From Clostridiales bacterium UBA6363 (lineage in GTDB: Bacteria; Bacillota; Clostridia; UBA1381), in NCBI GenBank assembly GCA_002438865.1, contig DJRJ01000076.1:1-22466 (forward strand): 22,466 nucleotides of DNA, in the 5' to 3' direction. Every line of letters begins with the position of its first letter. The stretch's first letter is position 1. The position numbers and the translations under genes were made by a program. The notes beneath the pieces were generated by a model that was not told where the DNA came from, did not search any database, and saw only the letters and a program-made list of their open reading frames with translations. Shown here piece by piece: positions 6,744 to 14,490 of this stretch.

Positions 6744-8459
6744 TCAGAATTGCTCTTGGGAGATGCATATCTCTTTGTATACCTCGCAATTTTCCAGCAG
6801 TTCTCGGTGCGTACCGATTCCGACGATTTTTCCGTCGTCGAGAACGATTATTCTGTCGGTATCTTTTACGGTGTTTACCCTTTGCGACACAATAATTACG
6901 GTCTGATGCGCAGTATCCTCCTTGATCGCACGGCGCAGTTTTGCGTCCGTTGCAAAATCAAGCGCACTGGCGCTGTCGTCCATAATAAGCAGCGGCGCAC
7001 CTTTTATAAGCGCACGTGCAATCGTTATCCTCTGCTTTTGTCCGCCCGAAAGATTGTTTCCGCTTTGCGATATTTCCGTTTCGTAGCGCTCGGGAAGCCT
7101 GTCCACAAACTCGCTCGCCTGCGCAAGCGCACACGCTCTGTCCATATCCGCCTCCGTGGCGTCAGCCTTTCCCATTCGCAGATTATGCGCAATCGTGCCC
7201 GTGAACAGGTTCGCACGCTGCTGTACAATCGCAATCTCCTGCCTTAACTGCTTTTGCGGATATTCCTTCACGTTCACGCCGTTTATGCGCACTTCGCCTT
7301 CGCTTACATCATAAAATCTCGGAATAAGGCTCACAAGCGTACTCTTTCCGCTGCCCGTTCCGCCGATAATTCCGATTGTTTCGCCCTTATTTATACTGAA
7401 GGTTATATCCTCCAGCGACGGCACGGAGCTTGACGGATACGTCATTGTCACATTCTTAAACTCAATGCACGGCGTACCCTCTACCGGCTTAATCTCCTTT
7501 TCTCCGCCCTCAAGCGACGGGGTATAGTTCAAAACCTCGCTTACACGCCCTGCCGAGGTGTACGCCTTGGTATACAGTATTACAAGGTTTGCCACCACTA
7601 TCATTGCGTTCAAAATCTGGGTGAGATAGTTTATAAACGCTATTATTTCACCCTGCGAAAGATTGCCCGTATTTACACGTATTCCGCCTATTTTTATAAC
7701 CGCTATAACGGCGAAATTCATTATTATCGTTGTTGCGGGATTGGTCAGTGCCGCTATTTTTCCGACACGTATTGCCGTATTGGAAAAATCCGTGTTCGCC
7801 TCCGAAAACCGCTCCTTTTCTCGCTCACGTCCGGCAAACGCACGTATTACACGCACGCCCGAAAGATTTTCACGCAATACGAGCGTTATTCCGTCAAGCT
7901 TTTTCTGCACCGATTTATACAGCGGTACAGCCTTGAACATTACCAAAAACAGCACAAACACAAACAGCGGTATGACTATCATAAAAATTACCGACAGCTT
8001 TATATCTATAAGCATTGCCATAATCAATCCGCCCACGCACAGAAACGGCGCACGGATTACAAGCCTTATCAGCATTGCAACCGCTTGCTGAAGCTGGTTT
8101 ACATCGCCGGTTATTCGGTTTATCAGCGACGATGTTCCGAATTTATCGAGATCGGCGAATGCAAAGCTTTCTATTTTTTTGTACATTGCGTTTCGCACGT
8201 CCGTGCCGAAACCCTGCGAGGCAATCGACGCACTGTACTGGCACACGAGCGCCGAAAGCACGCCGAACGTGGCTATCGCAAGCATTACGACGCCCATTTT
8301 TATTACATACCCTTGATTTGACGCATTTACGCCGTTATCTATTATCATTGCCATAAGCGTCGGGATAAGCAGTTCAAACACCGCCTCGGTCAGCTTGAAA
8401 AACGGGCCTATTGCAAGCTGAAGCTTATATGGCTTTAAGAATGAAATAAGTTTCTTCAT
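6744..8459 (-). CDS. Heterodimeric-type ABC exporter half with degenerate ATP site
   Basis: 571 residues: an exporter membrane domain with about six helices (1-300) fused to a nucleotide-binding domain (~330-571). The Walker A motif GGTGSGKST and signature LSGGQKQR are intact. Two catalytic positions are altered: the Walker B motif is followed by Asp (LLIMDDSASALD) where Glu is normal, and the switch His is Gln (IVSQRV). This pattern marks the degenerate subunit of heterodimeric exporters such as TM287/288 and BmrCD, which need a partner with an intact site. No partner is encoded next to it. Substrate unknown; the family exports drugs, lipids or peptides. GGAAGGAAG precedes the ATG by about 10 bases. 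Confidence 0.92.
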   Translation of the reverse strand: MKKLISFLKPYKLQLAIGPFFKLTEAVFELLIPTLMAMIIDNGVNASNQGYVIKMGVVMLAIATFGVLSALVCQYSASIASQGFGTDVRNAMYKKIESFAFADLDKFGTSSLINRITGDVNQLQQAVAMLIRLVIRAPFLCVGGLIMAMLIDIKLSVIFMIVIPLFVFVLFLVMFKAVPLYKSVQKKLDGITLVLRENLSGVRVIRAFAGREREKERFSEANTDFSNTAIRVGKIAALTNPATTIIMNFAVIAVIKIGGIRVNTGNLSQGEIIAFINYLTQILNAMIVVANLVILYTKAYTSAGRVSEVLNYTPSLEGGEKEIKPVEGTPCIEFKNVTMTYPSSSVPSLEDITFSINKGETIGIIGGTGSGKSTLVSLIPRFYDVSEGEVRINGVNVKEYPQKQLRQEIAIVQQRANLFTGTIAHNLRMGKADATEADMDRACALAQASEFVDRLPERYETEISQSGNNLSGGQKQRITIARALIKGAPLLIMDDSASALDFATDAKLRRAIKEDTAHQTVIIVSQRVNTVKDTDRIIVLDDGKIVGIGTHRELLENCEVYKEICISQEQF

Positions 8460-8492
8460 TAAGTAAAAACTTCCTTCCGTTGTGATATATAC

Positions 8493-8501
8493 ATTGTATC
8501 A
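8493..8501 (-). promoter_or_regulatory. Probable extended -10 promoter of the ABC exporter
   Basis: TGATACAAT on the minus strand (8501-8493) has the TGN extension and a good -10 box; I see no clear -35 box. It sits in the 45-bp gap after the ECF operon, where there is no terminator, so read-through from upstream is also possible. Confidence 0.45.
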
Positions 8502-8504
8502 CTT

Positions 8505-10853
8505 TTATACTGATTTGTACAGACCGTGTTTTAATTTTATTCTTGAAAGCTTTTCGCAAAACGGGCGTGCGATAAGCCACAGAAACACCGCCGTCGAAAC
8601 GGCGTGAACGGCGTCAAACGGCGCGCCTGCCGTTTCCGACGCAAGAAACATTCCCAAATTGAGCGTATTCTGCGACATCAGCACCGATGCGGCGTTCATT
8701 ATTCCGCCGTAAATCACAAACACCGCCGCCGCCCCGTACAGGCTCACGCACAGCTTGTTTTTGCCGATATACCGTGACGACGCTCCGGTAAAAAATCCGA
8801 CCGCACCAAGCGCAAGCATCTGCCACGGCGTCCACGGTCCCTGACCGAAAAACATATTCGACACAAACGCCGTAACGGCGCCCGTGATAAATCCGCACTC
8901 CGCACCCAGGCAAAGCCCCGTCACGATAACAACCGCCGCCGCAGGCTTCACCTGCGGAAACGCATAAAACGCCGTGCGCCCGAACACCGCCGCCGCACAC
9001 ATAACCGCAAGAACTGTTATCTCCCTCGCTTTCGGACGGCGTTTTTCGAGCCGCACCGCAAACGGAAGAAGTATTTCAAAAATTATAAGCATACTTATAA
9101 AATAATATTTTCTGTCGCCGAAAGCGTACCGCCCCAAAAGCACCGTAAGCGGTACGGCGAGGAAATATACAAGAAATTCCCACGGCTTTTTCGGCTTTTC
9201 GCACGCCGTAACGAGCGGTTTCTTTTTTATGTCGGGAACGTCAAAGCTGTCCGTCTTTTCCGCCGATATTTTCGGCGGTTCTTTCCCGAACGCACGCACA
9301 ATATCCGCCGCCGTGACGGCGTTTTCAAGCGCCGCTTTTGACATACGGTGCGCCGAGGTGGTATAAAAATCCTTATCGGCAAAAAATTTGTGCGGTGTAT
9401 TTTCACTCACTATTCTGCCGTCAAAAAACAGACCGCACCTGTCGGCGTATTCCGCACAGAAATCCAAATCGTGCGACACCGCTATTATCGTTTTTCCGCT
9501 GTTTTTAAGCGACAGCAAAATCTCCGCAATTTTTTCCTTGAAAAATCCGTCAAGCCCCTTTGTCGGTTCATCTAAAAGAAACACATCGGGTTCGGCGAGA
9601 ATAAGCTTTGCAAGTGCGCACCTCTGCTGTTCGCCGCCCGAAACATCATAAATGCTCGATTTTAAAAGTCCGCCCACTCCGCACAGGGCGCACACCTCTT
9701 TTATTCTGCCGTTATCCGTGCATACCTCGAGAAAATCCTCATACACCGTACTTTTTACAAACAGCGACTGCGGATTTTGCGGCAAAAGTGCGGTTTTTGC
9801 ATTTGTTTTGATTTTTCCCCTATACGGGCGGTTTACACCCGAAAGGAGCGAGAGCAGGGTCGTTTTTCCTGCGCCGTTGCCGCCGTTTATTGCGTAAAAT
9901 TCGCCTTTTTTCACCGAAAGCGAAAGATTTTTTACTATATCAGCCGAATTTTTTTCGTACCGAAACCATACCCCGCAAACGTCGATAACGGTATCGGTAT
10001 TTATGCTTTCATCAATTATTTCGGAGCGGTCATACTCGTGAGTTTTTGAAAATTCATCAATCCACGCTCCGCCCTCACGCACCGTGAGCGGACAATCCGC
10101 TCCGCCGTCCAGGCAAAAATACGCCTTTGCAAAGCTTGGGAGCGACATAAATATTTCTGAATTTGCCGCCGCCGTCTTGGGAGTATCGAACGAAACAAGC
10201 CTGCCGCCGTCCATTACCGCAAGCTTGTCCGACAATTCAAGCGCTTCATCAAGGCGGTGCGAGCTCATTATGACCGTTATACCCGTTTCGGTATTGATTT
10301 TTTTGAGCAATCGCAGAAATTCCGACGCCGCAATCGGGTCGAGCCGACCTGTCGGCTCGTCAAGGATTATCGCTTTGGGCCGCATTACAAGCACGGAGGC
10401 AAGATTTAAAATCTGCTTTTGTCCGCCCGAAAGCGTTGACGTATCGCTGTAAAAAATATTTTCCAAGCCGAGAAAAGACGCCGTTTCGGCGGCTCTTGCA
10501 CGGATTGTATTTTGATCAAGTCCGAGATTTTCCGCTCCGAACACAAGCTCGTGCCACACCTTATCGGTCACAATCCCGTTATCGGGGTTTTGCACCGCAA
10601 AGCCTATATTTTCGCACACTTCACGCTTTGTGAGCGAAAATATATCGTTTCCGCAAAAAAGAATTTGTCCGCTCCGCTCGCCCTCGGGCGCCAAAATGGG
10701 GTTTAGGTGCCTTAAAAGCGTGGTTTTTCCGCTGCCCGATTTTCCGCATACGGTTATAAACTCACCGCTGTTTACGGTAAAACTTATATTTTTAAGCACA
10801 CTTTTCCCGTTCGGGTATGAAAAATTCAGATTTTCGATTTTATAGCTTTCCAT
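8505..10853 (-). CDS. Fused ECF transporter: two ATPases plus membrane S-type domain
   Basis: One 782-residue polypeptide that would power and probably bind substrate for a vitamin importer. ATPase 1: GKSGSGKT (37-44), LSGGQKQ (141-147), Walker B LDEPT (164-168), switch His in SSHRL. ATPase 2: GGNGAGKT (~324-331), VSGGEQQR (~404-411), LLDEPT (~426-431), VSHDL. Both sites look catalytically complete. From ~555 to 775 it is a membrane domain with about eight helices; the part from ~610 (FGRTAFYAFPQVKPAAAV, FFGQGPWTPWQM) resembles ECF S components. In most ECF systems EcfA, EcfA' and S are separate proteins, so this fusion is unusual. The ATG at 10853 has GGAGG 7 bases upstream; an ATG at 10859 is too close to it. 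It overlaps the EcfT gene by 28 bases, implying translational coupling. Cobalamin as substrate is inferred from the neighbours. Confidence 0.9.
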   Translation of the reverse strand: MESYKIENLNFSYPNGKSVLKNISFTVNSGEFITVCGKSGSGKTTLLRHLNPILAPEGERSGQILFCGNDIFSLTKREVCENIGFAVQNPDNGIVTDKVWHELVFGAENLGLDQNTIRARAAETASFLGLENIFYSDTSTLSGGQKQILNLASVLVMRPKAIILDEPTGRLDPIAASEFLRLLKKINTETGITVIMSSHRLDEALELSDKLAVMDGGRLVSFDTPKTAAANSEIFMSLPSFAKAYFCLDGGADCPLTVREGGAWIDEFSKTHEYDRSEIIDESINTDTVIDVCGVWFRYEKNSADIVKNLSLSVKKGEFYAINGGNGAGKTTLLSLLSGVNRPYRGKIKTNAKTALLPQNPQSLFVKSTVYEDFLEVCTDNGRIKEVCALCGVGGLLKSSIYDVSGGEQQRCALAKLILAEPDVFLLDEPTKGLDGFFKEKIAEILLSLKNSGKTIIAVSHDLDFCAEYADRCGLFFDGRIVSENTPHKFFADKDFYTTSAHRMSKAALENAVTAADIVRAFGKEPPKISAEKTDSFDVPDIKKKPLVTACEKPKKPWEFLVYFLAVPLTVLLGRYAFGDRKYYFISMLIIFEILLPFAVRLEKRRPKAREITVLAVMCAAAVFGRTAFYAFPQVKPAAAVVIVTGLCLGAECGFITGAVTAFVSNMFFGQGPWTPWQMLALGAVGFFTGASSRYIGKNKLCVSLYGAAAVFVIYGGIMNAASVLMSQNTLNLGMFLASETAGAPFDAVHAVSTAVFLWLIARPFCEKLSRIKLKHGLYKSV

Positions 10854-11680
10854 CTGCATACCTCCGCCGCCTCAATTATAACAGGCATTAAACACATTAT
10901 AAAATACGCCGCAAACACGCTTATGCCGTAAGGCGTTACTTCCGCTCCCGAAACGGACGGGAAATACCGCCACCCGAGCGCACCCTCTGCCGCACCTATC
11001 ACCGTATACGCTCCCGTCGCCGCACAGGCAATGCACACCGCCGCATCACGCTTTGTGAAAATGTAATTTGAATATGCACTCCTATGCTTCAGCCCGTACC
11101 CACGGCAGGACATAGAGTCCGCCGTTTCGACTGCGCCCTCGAGCGATGCGCTCACAAGCGCACCGAACACCGACACCGCATCTTTTAAGCGATAGTTTTT
11201 GAAAAGTCCCTTTCGGGCGTTGCCTATCTCACGCATTTTGCGTTTAAATTCGGGAATGAGCCGTAAAATCATTGAAATAACAAGCGACATTGACGGGATA
11301 ATTCTGCCGAAAAGATAGATTGTTTTGTCGCCGGTCATAACGGCGCCGAAGCACGAAAACCAACAGATAACGGCGCACAGCATAGCCGCCGCCGCAAGTC
11401 CGTAGTACACCGACTCCGCCGTGAACGGGTTTCCGTTTCCGAAATAGAAAAGGACGGTTGCTCCGCTGTGATTGAACAGCGGATTTAAAACGGCGGCAAA
11501 AACCGCAACGGGCAGAGCATACAGGATTGTTTTTGCACGTCCGAGAATTAAAGAATACAAAAATGCACCCAAAAACGAAAGCGCAAGGCAGACGGGGTGC
11601 ATAAAAAACATTGAAAACGTTATTACAAGCGCAAAATATACAAAGCCCGCAACGGGGTGGTATTCCTTAAACTCGTTCAT
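10826..11680 (-). CDS. ecfT: ECF transporter transmembrane subunit EcfT (CbiQ family)
   Basis: 284-residue membrane protein that couples the ECF ATPases to the substrate-binding S domain. It has several hydrophobic helices at the N-terminus, the family motif NPLFNHSG, and the two coupling-helix signatures with an Ala-Arg or similar core (GNARKGL and MSCRGYG) that dock on the ATPase grooves. The ATG at 11680 is one base after the DUF4430 stop and has GGGAG six bases upstream, inside that gene's last codons; the ATG at 11698 lies before this site and is less likely. It is the third gene of a tight four-gene operon. Confidence 0.92.
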   Translation of the reverse strand: MNEFKEYHPVAGFVYFALVITFSMFFMHPVCLALSFLGAFLYSLILGRAKTILYALPVAVFAAVLNPLFNHSGATVLFYFGNGNPFTAESVYYGLAAAAMLCAVICWFSCFGAVMTGDKTIYLFGRIIPSMSLVISMILRLIPEFKRKMREIGNARKGLFKNYRLKDAVSVFGALVSASLEGAVETADSMSCRGYGLKHRSAYSNYIFTKRDAAVCIACAATGAYTVIGAAEGALGWRYFPSVSGAEVTPYGISVFAAYFIMCLMPVIIEAAEVCRWKAIKSKI

Positions 11681-11681
11681 T

Positions 11682-12356
11682 TTAATCTCCCATATCAAAA
11701 GTTATCTCGCATACATACTTCCACTCGACAATATCGCCGTCTTTTACAAAATACTGCGAACAGCCGACATTCGGCGTTTTTCCGTTTACGGAATATGTCC
11801 AGCCGGAAAATCCGCCGCAGTCAAATTCGTATATATTGTTTATGCCCTTGACATATGCGCTGTTTGTCGCAGGCGTGTTTACAAATTCCATATGGATTTT
11901 ATTTTTGCGCATTTCACGCTGTAAAACGTCAAAAACGCTTTCACCGTCGTTTATCTCGGCTTTTCCCGAATAGATTATTCCGTTTTCGGGGATAAGCTCA
12001 CGCTTTTCGGGATTAAGCTTGTCTATATTTTTCAGTATTTCGTCACAGCGCACCGTAAGAGTGCACACGCTTTTTTTCTCCTGCTTCGGAGCGGTAAATG
12101 TCTGCTCTTTGGGCGGAGCGGTCGGAGTAGGTGACGGCGTTAAAGACGGAACCGCCGACGGTACGGCGGACGCCGTAACGGTCGGAGCCGGAGCAAGGCT
12201 CGGACTTGCCGACGTCACGGCTGCTGCCGTGACGGTCGGGGCAGGGTTCGGAGCGGTATCCTTTTTTGAGGGAACAAAAAAGGATACCGCAAGAACAGCC
12301 GCCGCCGCTGCCGCAGTTATTATTTTTATTTTATGCTTTTTAAAGAAAGTTTTCAT
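11682..12356 (-). CDS. Membrane-tethered DUF4430 (transcobalamin C-terminal-like) protein
   Basis: 224 residues. One N-terminal membrane segment (9-28) is followed by a 60-residue linker of Pro, Thr, Ser, Ala and Val (31-92), typical of a spacer across the wall. Residues 97-215 are a DUF4430 domain, with ESVFDVL (139-145), GWTYSVNGKTPNVGCSQY (185-202) and DGDIVEW (206-212). DUF4430 is the family of the C-terminal beta domain of animal transcobalamin and intrinsic factor, which closes over bound cobalamin. There is no lipobox Cys, so it is probably anchored by an uncleaved helix. It starts 17 bases after the toroid gene with AAAGGAT as ribosome site. I infer that it passes ligand to the ECF importer encoded next to it. 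Confidence 0.88.
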   Translation of the reverse strand: MKTFFKKHKIKIITAAAAAAVLAVSFFVPSKKDTAPNPAPTVTAAAVTSASPSLAPAPTVTASAVPSAVPSLTPSPTPTAPPKEQTFTAPKQEKKSVCTLTVRCDEILKNIDKLNPEKRELIPENGIIYSGKAEINDGESVFDVLQREMRKNKIHMEFVNTPATNSAYVKGINNIYEFDCGGFSGWTYSVNGKTPNVGCSQYFVKDGDIVEWKYVCEITFDMGD

Positions 12357-12373
12357 TCGTTACAATCCTTTGT

Positions 12374-13849
12374 TTACAGCGAAAGCAAGGTGTATATCAT
12401 CTGCGCCGTTTCTTCGCGTGTGGTTTCCCTTTGTGGAATAAATTCACCTGTGATAAACGCCGTTATTTTGCTTTTTAAGCAAAAGCTTACGGGCGGTTTT
12501 GCCCACTCCGAAACCGAGCCGAAATCGGAATATTCCTTTGCGGCAAAAGCTATATCGTCCGCCGTTGTGCCTGCGTCAGCGCCCGCATACTCTGCGGCAC
12601 GGGCGGTCATTGCGGCGGATTGCTCACGGGTTATATTGCCCTGCGGATTAAATTCCGTGTCGGATACTCCGTTTATTATTCCTGCGCCGTACGCCGCACA
12701 TACGCTTTTGTAAAACCAATCGTTTTCGCTCACATCGGCAAAGCTGTTATCTGCCGTTTTTTCTATTCCGAGCGCACGCACAATCATTGCCGCATATTCG
12801 GCACGGGTTACGTTTCCGTGCGGATTAAACTCCGTGTCGGACACTCCGTTTATAACGCCTTTTTCGGCAAGTATTTCTATTGCCGAACGGTAGGGGCTGT
12901 TTAATATATCCGAAAATCTCGGCGCACGGATTTTTGCAACGGCGGACATATCGTAAAGCTTTGATTTGCCGTTTTCGGCACGCTCAAGCGCCGAGAGCGA
13001 ATACAATGCCTGTTCGGTGGTCATTGCGTTTGCGGTTTCATCGGAAGTGACGTGCTTAAAGCCGCCGTTTCCGCACGAGAACTGCATAAGATTATCGTAT
13101 AAATTCTTATCCTTTACAAAGCGTTCGTCGCTTAAAGGTATATTAAGCGAGCTGAGTGCGGTAATGACCTGGGCGGTGCTTTCCGCTGATTTTACACCCC
13201 ACGAAACAAATCCGCCGTCCGCCTCCTGCTTGTCCGACAGGCACGAAAGCGCCTTATTTACGGCTTCTTTTACGTCCGAACGCTCGGTGTACGGAGAAAG
13301 AGACTGCAAAACAACCGCCGTTACGTCCGCGTCCGCCGATCCCTCGGACGTGTACGAAAATCCGCCGTCATCAAGAGCCGAGTTTAATATAAATTCAATG
13401 TATTTTTCCTTTTCGCCGTTTGTTTTGTAATTTTCGCAGTCCAGAGCGATAAGCGCCCATGCCGACGCATTAACTCCGAACGAAGTTACTTTTTCCGTAT
13501 CCAAAAGCGGCGTATACAAATTTTTGCCCTTGAAATCGGCGGCGTTCATACCTATTGCCGTAAGCGCAAGGATATAGCGTGGATTTTCAAGGTATTCGGG
13601 CGTACTGCCCGAGCCTGTCTGCAAATTCTCGGCGTATTTTAAGAAATAGCTTGAATCGACATCATATTCCGAACGTGCCAGTCCGAAAACCGCCCATTCT
13701 CCTCCGACGCTCCCCGAAACGGGTTCGGGCGTGTTTTCGTAAACGTACTGCGCCGTTTTGCGGAGTTCGTCCCCGGTTTTTGACGCTGATGCCGGTATTG
13801 ATGAAAATAACAGCGACAGAATAACCGCCGCAGATAAGATTTTTTTCAT
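12374..13849 (-). CDS. Surface alpha/alpha-toroid protein with three SLH domains
   Basis: 491 residues. Signal peptide 1-23 (ASA-S). Residues ~28-300 form an alpha/alpha-toroid of the prenyltransferase/terpene-cyclase type: DGGF at 161 and 211 and NGGF at 261 are exactly 50 residues apart, each followed by a helix of the TA-VI-ALSSL type, with earlier helices at 89-101 and 127-137. The Asp-Cys-His metal site of enzymes is not evident, so it is probably a binding protein. Three SLH repeats (311-360, 370-420, 440-485; TRAEYA, TREQSA, TREETA) anchor it to the wall. The N-terminal cobalamin-binding domain of transcobalamin/intrinsic factor has the same general alpha6/alpha6-barrel fold, and the next gene supplies the matching C-terminal domain. 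AGGAGGA lies 9 bases before the ATG. It is the first gene of the operon. Confidence 0.87.
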   Translation of the reverse strand: MKKILSAAVILSLLFSSIPASASKTGDELRKTAQYVYENTPEPVSGSVGGEWAVFGLARSEYDVDSSYFLKYAENLQTGSGSTPEYLENPRYILALTAIGMNAADFKGKNLYTPLLDTEKVTSFGVNASAWALIALDCENYKTNGEKEKYIEFILNSALDDGGFSYTSEGSADADVTAVVLQSLSPYTERSDVKEAVNKALSCLSDKQEADGGFVSWGVKSAESTAQVITALSSLNIPLSDERFVKDKNLYDNLMQFSCGNGGFKHVTSDETANAMTTEQALYSLSALERAENGKSKLYDMSAVAKIRAPRFSDILNSPYRSAIEILAEKGVINGVSDTEFNPHGNVTRAEYAAMIVRALGIEKTADNSFADVSENDWFYKSVCAAYGAGIINGVSDTEFNPQGNITREQSAAMTARAAEYAGADAGTTADDIAFAAKEYSDFGSVSEWAKPPVSFCLKSKITAFITGEFIPQRETTREETAQMIYTLLSL

Positions 13850-14490
13850 TTGAATATCCTCCTGTTTGTTGTCGGGTATTGTTTTTATGTGTTTTCCGCA
13901 GTAAAAAATTCATAAACCGCCGATTTGAAGTGCTTCGCTTTTGCACATTTTCCGCCGCTGAAATTTCATAGGTCACCGATTTGGTATGTGACGGCGTATG
14001 CAGATACTCCGAGCAGGGAAAATTGGTGAGATGCGGATTTTTTCTCACTTCTGCATATTTTCCGCAGCTGAAATTTCGCAGATTGCCGATTTGAGATGCG
14101 ACGGCGTATGTTGATACTCCGAGCAGCGATAATTGGTGAGATGCAGATTTTTTCGCTTTTGCATACTTTCCGCAGCTGAAATTTCGTAAGTCACCAATTT
14201 GAAGTGCAACAGCATATGCAGATACTCCGAGCAGCGATAATTGGCGAGATGCGGATTTTTCTCGCTTTTGCATACTTTCCGCCACTGAAATTTCATAGGT
14301 CACCGATTTGGTATTCAACGGCGTATGTAGATACTCCGAGCAGCGATAATTGGTAAGATGCGGAATTTTCTCGCTTTTGTTTATTTTCCGCCGCTGAAAT
14401 TTCGTAGATTGCCGATTTGAGATGCGACGGCGTATGTTGATACTTCGAGCAGCGATAATTGGCGAGATACGGAATTTCAGCAGTGGAAAA
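13850..14490. other. Intergenic region filled by a tandem repeat array
   Basis: Only the last ~65 bp (13850-13916) are outside the repeat; they contain the ribosome site of the toroid gene but no clear promoter. I find none of the conserved boxes of a cobalamin riboswitch on the minus strand. The open frame that crosses the array has no protein-like composition beyond the repeat itself. Confidence 0.7.
13917..14480. repeat. Tandem array of ~109-bp units (about 4.7 copies)
   Basis: CTGAAATTTC marks unit starts at 13958, 14068, 14176, 14285 and 14394, giving periods of 110, 108, 109 and 109 bp; the first and last units are partial. Each unit has the hairpin core CGGCGTAT-N4-ATACTCCG (cores at 13990, 14100, 14208, 14317 and 14426), then GCAGCGATAATTGG, GAGATGCGGA, a T-rich stretch and TTTTCCGC. 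Units differ by 10-20%, and the unit length is not a multiple of three, so selection for protein is unlikely. Neither CRISPR (no unique spacers) nor an insertion sequence. Confidence 0.9.

Noticed and set aside
6464..6906. Plus-strand open frames downstream of the RAYT gene (including one with MRASTPT)
   Set aside because: They are translations of the REP palindrome and of the antisense of the ABC exporter, with no ribosome sites or family matches.
13662..14318. A 218-residue open frame on the minus strand across the repeat array
   Set aside because: It is only the 109-bp repeat read through, the frame shifts between units, and it runs into the toroid gene in another frame. No ribosome site.
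13917..14480. CRISPR array
   Set aside because: Units are ~109 bp with no short identical repeats alternating with unique spacers, and there are no cas genes.
13850..14490. Cobalamin riboswitch upstream of the putative B12 operon
   Set aside because: I looked for the B12-box (GCCAGGAGACCTGCC-like) on the minus strand and found none. A covariance search would be decisive.
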